Source: Flavobacteriales bacterium (GTDB taxonomy: Bacteria > Bacteroidota > Bacteroidia > Flavobacteriales_D > Parvicellaceae). From it: DNA of 51,135 nt. Made by a program: the position numbers and the translations under genes. This document shows, one piece after another, positions 9,531 to 17,001 of this stretch. Location of the stretch: the NCBI GenBank assembly GCA_018401455.1, contig JAGYKU010000014.1, positions 1 to 51,135 of the forward strand, given 5' to 3'. Position 1 is the stretch's first letter, and each line of letters opens with the position of its first letter. Under the pieces are notes generated by a model. That model did no database searches. It was not told where the DNA came from and saw only the letters and a program-made list of their open reading frames with translations.

Positions 9531-10811
9531 TTATTTCTTAAACTCCAACAAAGTTTTCTCGATAATAGCAACACATTCTAGCAACTGTTCTTTATTCATT
9601 ACCAAAGGTGGCGCAAATCTAATGATGTTTCCGTGAGTTGGTTTTGCTAACAATCCATTATCTCTCAGAGATATGCAAATGTCCCAAGCGGTAGAACTAT
9701 CTTCGGTATCATTAATTAAAATAGCATTCAACAAACCTTTTCCTCTAACTGATTTTACCAAGTCTGTTTTTTCAATGATTTTGTTCATTTCTGCTCTAAA
9801 CAAATGACCCAATTCACGAGCGTTTTGTGCTAATTTCTCATCTACAACTACTTCCAATGCGGCCACTGCCACTTTTGCTGCTAGTGGATTTCCTCCAAAT
9901 GTACTTCCATGTTGTCCAGGTTTGATAACATTCATAATATTATCATTTGCCAAAACTGCCGATACAGGATATACTCCACCTGAAACCGCTTTTCCTAGAA
10001 TCAAAATATCAGGTTGGTTGTATGTGCTTTGCTTTTCGCAATGTCCTTGACAGGTACAATCTCCACAAACTGCCAATAAACTTCCAGTTCTTGCAATTCC
10101 TGTTTGAACTTCATCTGCAATAAATAAAGTATTGTTTTCTGTACAAATTCTTCTAGCGTGCGTTAAAAAATCTTCATTAGGCACATAAACTCCTGCTTCA
10201 CCTTGAATAGGTTCTACAAGAAAACCTGCAACATTGGGTTGTTTCATTGCTTCTTCCAGAGCGGCAACATCATTATAAGGAATTTTGATAAATCCTGGCG
10301 TATAAGGACCAAAGTTTTTACGAGCACCTTCATCGTTAGAAAAAGAAATAATCGTAGTTGTTCTTCCGTGAAAATTATTTTCACAAACAATGATTTTTGC
10401 TTCGTTTTCTGCAATTCCTTTTACTTCATAAGCCCATTTTCTGCAAAGTTTGATGGCTGTTTCTACTGCTTCAGCACCAGTATTCATAGGCAATACTTTG
10501 TCAAAACCAAAATATTCGGTAATGTATTTTTCGTAAGGACCAAGTACATCATTATAAAAAGCTCTTGAAGTAAGTGTCAAGGTTTGTGCTTGTTCCATAA
10601 GTGCTCCAACAATTTTCGGGTGACAATGACCTTGATTCACAGCAGAATAAGCAGAAAGGAAATCGTAATATTTTTTTCCTTCACAATCCCAAACATAAAC
10701 TCCTTCTCCTCTTGCAAGGACTACTGGAAGTGGATGGTAATTGTGTGCGCCATATTTGTCTTCTAATGCTATGGATGTTTCTGAACTGATGTTGGAAGTC
10801 ATTGTACTCAT
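9531..10811 (-). CDS. rocD: Ornithine--oxo-acid transaminase
   Basis: A class III PLP aminotransferase that converts ornithine and 2-oxoglutarate to glutamate semialdehyde and glutamate. Of its 426 residues, the PLP lysine is K274 in ILGKAVSGG, and [12 protein letters not shown] at 232-243 and [10 protein letters not shown] at 110-119 are family hallmarks. Between the aspartate motif and the lysine there is a short insertion containing C249, C252, C254 and C258, unlike the classical bacterial and eukaryotic enzymes. The start follows a strong flavobacterial promoter. It is not clustered with other arginine genes. Confidence 0.95.
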   Translation of the reverse strand: MSTMTSNISSETSIALEDKYGAHNYHPLPVVLARGEGVYVWDCEGKKYYDFLSAYSAVNQGHCHPKIVGALMEQAQTLTLTSRAFYNDVLGPYEKYITEYFGFDKVLPMNTGAEAVETAIKLCRKWAYEVKGIAENEAKIIVCENNFHGRTTTIISFSNDEGARKNFGPYTPGFIKIPYNDVAALEEAMKQPNVAGFLVEPIQGEAGVYVPNEDFLTHARRICTENNTLFIADEVQTGIARTGSLLAVCGDCTCQGHCEKQSTYNQPDILILGKAVSGGVYPVSAVLANDNIMNVIKPGQHGSTFGGNPLAAKVAVAALEVVVDEKLAQNARELGHLFRAEMNKIIEKTDLVKSVRGKGLLNAILINDTEDSSTAWDICISLRDNGLLAKPTHGNIIRFAPPLVMNKEQLLECVAIIEKTLLEFKK

Positions 10812-10847
10812 AAAAATATCTATTTTAAATTAAAAATTGTCTATTCA

Positions 10848-10877
10848 CAAAGGTAGGGAATATTTGACAATTGACAA
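10848..10877 (-). promoter_or_regulatory. Promoter of rocD (TTG-N19-TACCTTTG)
   Basis: On the minus strand TTG (10877-10875) and TACCTTTG (10855-10848) are separated by exactly 19 bases, matching the Bacteroidota sigma-A consensus. The element ends 37 bases before the rocD start codon, giving a short leader. Confidence 0.75.
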
Positions 10878-10929
10878 TTATAGACAGGAAAATTGTAGAA
10901 GTATAAGCGCTTTAATTTACTGAAAACAC

Positions 10930-11445
10930 TTATCTATCTACCAAGATTTCATTTAAAAGCAGACGCTCAACTTCTTCTTGAGTAGCAACATGAGCATGGA
11001 AATAAAAATCAAATGACCCTATTTTTTGATAAAAATGTATTTTACCTCTTCCGTTTACGAATGGAAATATTTCATAACTAAACATTTGATTGGCAGAATA
11101 ATTTCTTCCACGTGAATAAAACGACTCATAATTGTCATCAATTTTATATCCGTCTATCTCGCCTACATGATAAAATTGTTTACCCCTAATTTGTGTAGAA
11201 ACCATTACAAAACCATCAAATATTTGCAAATAATTATTAATACCTTTTAGATTAGGATCTGTTGGGATAATTCTTGGTTTACCTGGACTTGAAATGCTGT
11301 CTAGAATATAAAATCTTACAACCTTTCTTTCAGAGACTGAATCGCTACTATTAATACTAAATTTTTGTATCTGAGAGAACCCAAAATTAGATAGAATTAC
11401 AAAAATTGACATTAACGCTATTGTTTTCATAATTGAATTATTCAC
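10930..11445 (-). CDS. Small exported hypothetical protein
   Basis: A 171-residue predicted exported protein. The hydrophobic stretch after MKTIALMSIFVILSNFGFSQ is a signal peptide; the start may be the first ATG (MNNSIMK) or the ATG five codons later at 11430. The mature part is mixed charged and aromatic sequence with no recognised motif, including a QIRGKQFYHVGEIDG segment and an FDFYFHAHVATQEEVERLL C-terminal stretch. It lies upstream of rocD on the same strand. The function is unknown. Confidence 0.65.
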   Translation of the reverse strand: MNNSIMKTIALMSIFVILSNFGFSQIQKFSINSSDSVSERKVVRFYILDSISSPGKPRIIPTDPNLKGINNYLQIFDGFVMVSTQIRGKQFYHVGEIDGYKIDDNYESFYSRGRNYSANQMFSYEIFPFVNGRGKIHFYQKIGSFDFYFHAHVATQEEVERLLLNEILVDR

Positions 11446-11621
11446 AATAATTTAGCCAAATATATGATTTATTTTTATAACTTGCGAAAAAATTAATGAG
11501 TTTCAATTAATTGAAAAGTGCTTTAATTCACAAATAAAATCTATGTTAATTTTAAAAAGATTTAGAACAAAACTTTGCTATTAATGATATTTTGTAAAAC
11601 CATACAAATACTCAAATAAAC

Positions 11622-13211
11622 ATGAAATTTTTAAAAATAAAATTAATTTTAGCAAGCATTGGAATTTTCCAATGTTTGCTAGTTTTTTCACAAGATTTTA
11701 ACATAACCAATCAAATTACTTTAGGCGGAAATGACTTTGATATTCCTTACAAAATTGTGGAGCATAATTCAAATTACTATGCAATAGGTTACACTAGATC
11801 AGCAGTATCAGGGAATAAAACAGCTCCAAAATATGGACCTCAAGATATTTGGGTTATAAAACTGGATAATAATTTAAATGAAGTGTGGCAAAAAACTTTT
11901 GGAGGAAATGGATTTGAAGGAACACCCGATTTACTTATTGATTCTGATGGTTTTATGTGGATAGTTTGTGGTTCAAGTTCTCCAATTTCAGGAAATAAAA
12001 CTGTTACCCCTATAGGAGGATCTGACTATTGGGTATTAAAGTGCAATACTAATGGAGATATTATTTGGCAACAAGTTTACGGCTCAACTCAGGATGAAAG
12101 TTCTAACCAAATCATAGAATTACAAGATGGAAATTTTTTGATTTCAGGAGTAACTTTTGGTTCCCAAAGCGGTGATGTAAGTGGCGTAAATAATGGTTTA
12201 AATGGAGATGTATGGCTAGTCAAAGTTGATTCAGCCGGAAGTTTACTTTGGGAACAAAACTATGGGGGAAGTAGCGGTGAGATTAATGCTTTTTGTACTG
12301 AGTTATCCAATGGAAATATTATCATTTCAAGCACATCATTTTCTGATGCAAGCGGAGATAAAACTCACGATTCTAAAGGAGGATTGGATATGTGGACTTT
12401 TGCAATTGATGCTTTAGGAACTATTTTATGGGATTACTCTATCGGTGGGAGTGATATGGATCATGTTAAAGATGTTAAATCTACTAATAATGCTATATAT
12501 GTAGCAAGTTCTTCTTTTTCTGGTATAAGTGGAGATAAAACAGAGGAAATGTCTAACTCAACTGCATATAGTGATGCTTGGTTGTTAAAATTAGATTTTA
12601 ATGGAAATATACTTTGGGATAGATCTTTTGGGGGTGAAGGTTCAGAATCACTTAATAGTATAAACATAACTAATTCAGATAAAATTGAGTTATCATGTAG
12701 TTCAAATAGTGGCATTTCTGGAAATAAAACCGAAGCTTTAATTGGTTTGGCAGATTATTGGTTACTTTCTCTAGAGCCGAACAATGGAAATATAGAATGG
12801 CAAAAGGCATTTGGCGGGTCAAGTTTTGATGCACTTATATCTTCAATATTGATCTCAAATAATCATTATATTCTTTTGGGGAGCTCTTTATCTAATATAT
12901 CAGGAGACAAAACTGAAAATTGTTTTGGCGAGGAAGATTTTTGGATATTAGAAATGACAACAAATGTTAGCGTTGTAGAAAACAACAGTAAGTTTAACGT
13001 TTATCCTAATCCTACTTCAAATATTTTAAACATAGACACCGACAATCATAAAATTTTAGAGATAAGCATATTTGATGTTAACGGCAAACTTCTTAAAAGA
13101 GATGTTTTAGTTAACAACACTATCAACTTGGAATCTTTTGAAAGAGGATTTTATATTTTGGAAATAGTGTCCGATAGCGGAGTGGAATCCATTAAAATTG
13201 TGAAAGAATAG
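11622..13211 (+). CDS. T9SS type A sorted repeat protein (Por secretion tail)
   Basis: A 529-residue secreted protein: signal peptide (about 1-23), then about seven repeats of roughly 60 residues each carrying a DIWVIKLDN/DYWVLKCNTNG motif, a W-x-x-x-FGG/YGG motif and an ISGxKT/SGDKT motif, suggesting a beta-propeller-like fold. The C-terminus (about 455-529) is a type A T9SS sorting domain: FNVYPNPTSNILNID, ISIFDVNGKLL and a GFYILEI strand (TIGR04183 pattern). Export across the outer membrane and surface or medium localisation are inferred from this tail. The substrate is unknown. It ends at a bidirectional terminator shared with the convergent M23 gene. Confidence 0.87.
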   Translation: MKFLKIKLILASIGIFQCLLVFSQDFNITNQITLGGNDFDIPYKIVEHNSNYYAIGYTRSAVSGNKTAPKYGPQDIWVIKLDNNLNEVWQKTFGGNGFEGTPDLLIDSDGFMWIVCGSSSPISGNKTVTPIGGSDYWVLKCNTNGDIIWQQVYGSTQDESSNQIIELQDGNFLISGVTFGSQSGDVSGVNNGLNGDVWLVKVDSAGSLLWEQNYGGSSGEINAFCTELSNGNIIISSTSFSDASGDKTHDSKGGLDMWTFAIDALGTILWDYSIGGSDMDHVKDVKSTNNAIYVASSSFSGISGDKTEEMSNSTAYSDAWLLKLDFNGNILWDRSFGGEGSESLNSINITNSDKIELSCSSNSGISGNKTEALIGLADYWLLSLEPNNGNIEWQKAFGGSSFDALISSILISNNHYILLGSSLSNISGDKTENCFGEEDFWILEMTTNVSVVENNSKFNVYPNPTSNILNIDTDNHKILEISIFDVNGKLLKRDVLVNNTINLESFERGFYILEIVSDSGVESIKIVKE

Positions 13212-13218
13212 TATCAAT

Positions 13219-13251
13219 AAAATTGCTCGGAATTTAATTCTGAGCAATTTT
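13219..13251. terminator. Bidirectional terminator between convergent genes
   Basis: A perfect 10-bp inverted repeat (AAAATTGCTC and GAGCAATTTT) with a 13-base loop lies between the stop of the T9SS repeat protein and the end of the M23 gene, overlapping the last codons of the latter. A/T tracts on both sides allow it to work in both directions. Confidence 0.65.
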
Positions 13252-14409
13252 CATCTTCTGCCCAGGAAGCAACCTTGTTTTTGTAGAAATTTGATTCAAC
13301 TCACAAAATGAAGTCAAATTCATTCCGTATCTTTTGGCAATCTTGTAGGGAGATTCTCCTTTCTTTACAATGTGAAATTCTTTACCATAAGGATAAGCAA
13401 TGTAACTGTTTTTCATTTTCTTCAGAATCAGCGTATCAGCATACAATTCTTGATCTTGAAACGAAACTACATGTGCAGGATTGATTGGCAAACCTTTGAA
13501 ACGCATTTCCAAGTGTAAATGTGTTCCTGTGGCATTTCCAGACATTCCGCCTAAGCCAAGACATTGACCTGCCACAACCGAATCGCCTTCTTTTACCTTA
13601 ATCTTGCTCATGTGCGCATACAAAGTTTCCAAGCCATTATAATGTCTCACAATCACCACCTTTCCAAATCCCGAATAATTTCTAGCCATTCTCACTTTTC
13701 CATCAAACATATTCAAAATAGAATCATATAAATGCAACTCCAAATCTACGCCATTATGCGAGCGTCCATCTCTCCATCCGTATTGAGAAGTAACCGTTCC
13801 GTAGTATCTTCTCATGGTTTTCTGACAAAGTGGATGATGATATTTTTGTCCTGTTTTGGAATTGGCAAGAAGCAAGACTATTGTAGAATCGTTTTTGTAT
13901 ATCTCTGATGAATAGTCAAATGAAACTCTATTGTTCCACGTTTTGTAATAAGCATTCGCTGGATAGGGACTGCCATCTTCTTTTAAGATTTCAAACGCAC
14001 TTGGCAACTCGATAAATTTCGGCATCAAAGCCGCATAAAGATTGATTTGATTAATGAGTGCATAAGGCACAGAATCTAATTCAAACAAAGAATCCACCAT
14101 ACTGAAAATTTCATCTTCAGTTTTATTGGCTACGGTTTTATAAAATTGAATTTCCTTTCTAATTCCATCCGTTAAAGTATCAAGATTTACAAGAGAGTCA
14201 ATTCTTTCATAAATGTTGAGGTTCTCAAAATCTACTGTGGTTTCAAACAAGTAATCATTACCGTAAGCAACAACCGCTTTGGCAGTGTCTTTTGGCTTTT
14301 TCTTTTCATCACCATCATTGTGTTCCCAATTTGATGATTTGGGACTGGAAAATGAAGAGATTATAATTCCAATTAAAATAAAAGATATGACAATGACTTT
14401 AATTCGCAA
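13234..14409 (-). CDS. M23 family metallopeptidase with C-terminal LysM domain
   Basis: A predicted peptidoglycan endopeptidase of 391 residues. A hydrophobic N-terminal segment (about 3-20) directs export. Residues about 200-315 form the LytM/M23 domain: zinc ligands H218 and D222 in SHNGVDLE and the HLH pair H297/H299 in GTHLHLEM are all present, so the domain looks active. A LysM domain (about 345-388) follows, beginning HIVKKGESPYKIAKRYG. The region 30-190 is charged and unassigned. A role in cell-wall remodelling in the periplasm is inferred. It appears monocistronic. Confidence 0.92.
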   Translation of the reverse strand: MRIKVIVISFILIGIIISSFSSPKSSNWEHNDGDEKKKPKDTAKAVVAYGNDYLFETTVDFENLNIYERIDSLVNLDTLTDGIRKEIQFYKTVANKTEDEIFSMVDSLFELDSVPYALINQINLYAALMPKFIELPSAFEILKEDGSPYPANAYYKTWNNRVSFDYSSEIYKNDSTIVLLLANSKTGQKYHHPLCQKTMRRYYGTVTSQYGWRDGRSHNGVDLELHLYDSILNMFDGKVRMARNYSGFGKVVIVRHYNGLETLYAHMSKIKVKEGDSVVAGQCLGLGGMSGNATGTHLHLEMRFKGLPINPAHVVSFQDQELYADTLILKKMKNSYIAYPYGKEFHIVKKGESPYKIAKRYGMNLTSFCELNQISTKTRLLPGQKMKIAQN

Positions 14410-14548
14410 ACTTGGTTTTTAAAGGTTTTTGAGAAAGGTTTGAACGCAAGTAACTTCAAAAAGTTTCATGCAATAAATTTATTCATTTTCTAAACTAAAT
14501 AAAATATTGCTTTAATTTAGAAAGCCAACAATAAAAAACGAAAGCGTA

Positions 14549-15946
14549 TTAAATATGCAAACTCCAATCATTCCAAGCGCCCAAAGCCGCTTCTTTTACT
14601 GCTTCAGAATAGGTTGGATGTGGATGACAAATTCTAGCAATATCTTCAGCTGATGCTCTGTACTCCATCGCTACAACTGCTTCCATAATTAAATCTGCCG
14701 CTCTTGGCGCCACCATGTGAACACCCAATACTTCGTCTGTTTTTTCGTCAGCAATAATTTTTACCAAACCTTGGATATCCATACTCGCTCTTGCTCTACC
14801 TAAAGCTCTAATTGGAAATTGACCAACTTTATATGCTACACCAGCGGCTTTAAGTTCTTGTTCTGTTTTTCCAACTGCAGCAACTTCTGGCCAAGTGTAA
14901 ACTACACCAGGTATCAAATTGTAATCAATATGTGGTTTTTGACCCGCAATAACTTCCGCTACAAAATACCCTTCCTCTTCTGCTTTATGTGCCAACATTG
15001 CGCCTTTTACAACATCACCTATAGCATATACACCAGCAACAGATGTTTCTAACATTCCGTTGGTAGGAATCATTCCTCTTTCGGTAGTAATACCAATATT
15101 TTCTAGTCCAAGCCCATCTGTATATGGTTTTCTACCTACAGCTACCAAGCAGTAATCTCCTTCAATTTTTACTTCCTCACCTTTTTTATTGTTGGCAGTT
15201 ACAATAACACCTTTTCCAGTATTTTCTACTTTAGTAACAGCATGATTAAAGTTGAACTTAAAGCCTTCTTTCTTTAAAATTCTTTGCAATTCTTTCCCCA
15301 TAGAAACGTCCATCGTAGAAATAATGCTGTCGGCAAATTCTACAACCGTTACCTCAGAACCCAATCTTGCATAAACACTTCCAAGTTCAAGACCAATTAC
15401 ACCACCGCCAATCACGACAAGATGTTTTGGAATTTCTTTCATATTTAGCGCTTCTGTAGAAGTAATGATTCTATCTTTGTCTGGCTCCATTCCTGGAAAG
15501 AAATTAGGTTTTGAACCTGTTGCAATAATTACCTTATCAGTTTGGATGGTTTTTTCACCATCTTTACCAGTTACCTTAATATTGTTTTTATCTATAAATG
15601 AACCTACTCCATGAAAAATATCAATTTTGTTTTTGTCCATTAAAAATTTTACGCCATCGCAAGTCTGAGAAACGACTTCATTTTTTCTCGCCACTAATTT
15701 CTCAAGATTTACTTGAAGATCTCCTGTAGAAATTCCATGAGTTTCGAAATTGTGTTTCGCATTAAAAAAATGTTCACTTGAATCCAACATTGCTTTAGAA
15801 GGAATACATCCCACGTTTAAACAAGTTCCACCAAGCGTATCATATTTTTCAATAATTGCAGTTTTTAATCCAAGTTGTGCACATCGAATGGCTCCAACAT
15901 ATCCCCCAGGACCAGAACCAATTATAGTAACATCATATTTGCTCAT
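14549..15946 (-). CDS. lpdA: Dihydrolipoyl dehydrogenase
   Basis: The E3 flavoprotein that reoxidises dihydrolipoamide in 2-oxoacid dehydrogenase and glycine-cleavage complexes. Of 465 residues, the N-terminal FAD site is GSGPGGYVGA (10-19), the redox disulfide is C42/C47 in GGTCLNVGCIPSK, the NAD site is VVIGGGVIGLELGS, and the C-terminal catalytic pair is H443/E448 in HPHPTYSE. The length and all motifs agree with a functional enzyme. No E1 or E2 genes are adjacent. The gene faces away from the repeat-rich intergenic kilobase. Confidence 0.97.
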   Translation of the reverse strand: MSKYDVTIIGSGPGGYVGAIRCAQLGLKTAIIEKYDTLGGTCLNVGCIPSKAMLDSSEHFFNAKHNFETHGISTGDLQVNLEKLVARKNEVVSQTCDGVKFLMDKNKIDIFHGVGSFIDKNNIKVTGKDGEKTIQTDKVIIATGSKPNFFPGMEPDKDRIITSTEALNMKEIPKHLVVIGGGVIGLELGSVYARLGSEVTVVEFADSIISTMDVSMGKELQRILKKEGFKFNFNHAVTKVENTGKGVIVTANNKKGEEVKIEGDYCLVAVGRKPYTDGLGLENIGITTERGMIPTNGMLETSVAGVYAIGDVVKGAMLAHKAEEEGYFVAEVIAGQKPHIDYNLIPGVVYTWPEVAAVGKTEQELKAAGVAYKVGQFPIRALGRARASMDIQGLVKIIADEKTDEVLGVHMVAPRAADLIMEAVVAMEYRASAEDIARICHPHPTYSEAVKEAALGAWNDWSLHI

Positions 15947-16071
15947 TATATATAGGTATTTAATTTGAGGTGGCTAAATTACAAATTAAACCTAAATGAC
16001 AGAAGATAGAGATGATAAATTATTTTTTTTGACTGGATTCGATTTGACGAATATACGACATAGGACTTTTG

Positions 16072-16094
16072 ATTGTTAATTGTTAATTGTTAAT
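16072..16094. repeat. Heptameric tandem repeat, ATTGTTA x3
   Basis: Three exact consecutive copies of ATTGTTA plus two bases of a fourth, in the gap between lpdA and the lipoprotein gene. It is the first of several 7-bp-period arrays in this gap. Confidence 0.85.
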
Positions 16095-16098
16095 GTGT

Positions 16099-16146
16099 GA
16101 TGGGTTCAATCTTCGCTAGTGCTTCGATTGATGAAAGATGGGAGAT
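16099..16146. repeat. 48-bp repeat A, copy 1, containing a hairpin core
   Basis: These 48 bases are identical to 16243-16290. The centre (16106-16131) is an imperfect palindrome: TCAATC and GATTGA flank CTTCGC, a TAGT loop and GCTTCG. A diverged third version of the hairpin is at 16351-16374. The arrangement (three copies, no regular spacing, no stop-free frame) fits a small structured intergenic repeat rather than a gene. Confidence 0.8.
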
Positions 16147-16217
16147 ATGAAATCAGAAATCAGAAACCTGAAAGTATGAAGTAATTGTTACATTGGTATA
16201 TTGTTACATTAGAAAAT

Positions 16218-16245
16218 GGTTGATGGTTAATGTAAGATGGGAGAT
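16218..16245. repeat. Heptads of the G-N-N-N-(G/A)-A-T type
   Basis: Four phased heptads: GGTTGAT, GGTTAAT, GTAAGAT, GGGAGAT. They run directly into repeat A copy 2 and use the same heptad vocabulary as 16270-16332. Confidence 0.7.
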
Positions 16246-16290
16246 GGGTTCAATCTTCGCTAGTGCTTCGATTGATGAAAGATGGGAGAT
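16243..16290. repeat. 48-bp repeat A, copy 2
   Basis: An exact duplicate of 16099-16146, starting 144 bases later; the hairpin core lies at 16250-16275. Its right end is itself made of heptads (GATTGAT, GAAAGAT, GGGAGAT) that continue into the following tandem array. Confidence 0.8.
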
Positions 16291-16332
16291 GGTTAATGGT
16301 TGATGGTTGATGGTTGATGGTTGATGGGAGAT
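16270..16332. repeat. Heptameric array, GGTTGAT type, nine units
   Basis: Nine consecutive phased heptads: GATTGAT, GAAAGAT, GGGAGAT, GGTTAAT, four copies of GGTTGAT and GGGAGAT. The consensus is G-N-N-N-(G/A)-A-T. Period 7 is held without indels over 63 bases. Confidence 0.85.
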
Positions 16333-16350
16333 GTAAATTAGGAAATCAGA

Positions 16351-16374
16351 TAACCTTCGCATAAGCTTCGGTTA
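16351..16374. repeat. Diverged hairpin related to repeat A
   Basis: TAACC and GGTTA form the outer stem around TTCGC, an ATAA loop and GCTTC. The core CTTCGC-N4-GCTTCG is the same as in repeat A, but the outer stem differs on both sides while remaining complementary. Confidence 0.65.
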
Positions 16375-16434
16375 ATGAAAAAAGATGAAATAGGAAAAAT
16401 GAGATAATGAAATAATTTGTTAATTTGAAAAGCG

Positions 16435-16490
16435 ATTGTCACATCGACTCTTAGATGAAGACCAAAGTGTCTTTGTTTATGGAGATGTCT
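16435..16490. repeat. 56-bp repeat B, copy 1
   Basis: Matches 16551-16606 with three transitions in 56 bases. A possible fold pairs ACATC (16441-16445) with GATGT (16484-16488), CCA (16462-16464) with TGG (16480-16482), and AAGT (16465-16468) with GTTT (16475-16478) through two G-T pairs. No coding potential is visible. Confidence 0.75.
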
Positions 16491-16550
16491 TTGTTTTTAA
16501 TTTGACAATGAATTGATTTGATAATTTGATAATTGGTTAATTTGAAATAA

Positions 16551-16606
16551 ATTGTCACATCGACTCTTAGATGAAGACCAAAGCGTCTTTGCTTGTGGAG
16601 ATGTCT
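16551..16606. repeat. 56-bp repeat B, copy 2
   Basis: The second copy of repeat B, 116 bases after the first. The inner stem here is AAGC (16581-16584) with GCTT (16591-16594), fully Watson-Crick where copy 1 has two G-T pairs. Confidence 0.75.
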
Positions 16607-16661
16607 AAGATCTTAAAAATAAATTTGAGCTTCTGAGGAAAACCTGGAAATTCGATAAAAA

Positions 16662-16731
16662 AGATTTAAGATGCTAGACTTTAGATGCTAGATTTTAGAC
16701 ACTAGACACTAGACTTTAGACACTAGATTTT
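16662..16731. repeat. Heptameric array, AGAYNYT type, ten units
   Basis: Ten phased heptads without any indel: AGATTTA, AGATGCT, AGACTTT, AGATGCT, AGATTTT, AGACACT twice, AGACTTT, AGACACT, AGATTTT. The first three bases are invariant while the last four vary among a few forms. Confidence 0.85.
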
Positions 16732-16815
16732 TATGGGGCATTGAAAAAGTGACTTTGTAAATATCACAATAGACATAAGACATAGTACATTGTACAAAAA
16801 TCACAGGTCTTAAAA

Positions 16816-16882
16816 TCTTTTGTCTTGCAGTCTTGAGTCTTTTGTCTTGCAGTCTTGAGTCTTTTGTCTTTCAGTCTTTTGT
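16816..16882. repeat. GTCTT-based repeat with mainly 7-bp period
   Basis: GTCTT recurs at spacings of 7 or 8 bases in units such as GTCTTTT, GTCTTGCA and GTCTTGA; the block GTCTTTTGTCTTGCA is repeated. It lies 60 bases upstream of the promoter of the lipoprotein gene. Confidence 0.75.
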
Positions 16883-16940
16883 CAAAACAAATAATGTATT
16901 TGAAAACTTACAATAAAATAAGATATTTTTTAAGATATTT

Positions 16941-16970
16941 TTTGCAAATTAAAAACTATATGTATCTTCG
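16941..16970 (+). promoter_or_regulatory. Promoter of the lipoprotein gene at 17002
   Basis: TTTG (16941-16944) and TATCTTCG (16963-16970), 18 bases apart, resemble the Bacteroidota -33/-7 promoter with a C in place of one T. The -7 and following bases (TATCTTCGCAT) recur exactly upstream of the exbB-like gene. The leader would be about 25 bases. Confidence 0.6.
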
Positions 16971-17001
16971 CATGATTTTTAAAAATTAAAAAACAACTAT
17001 A

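Noticed and set aside
16099-16606. Possible CRISPR array
   Set aside because: Repeats are of two kinds with two or three copies each, spacing is irregular and the intervening DNA is itself repetitive; no cas gene is near.
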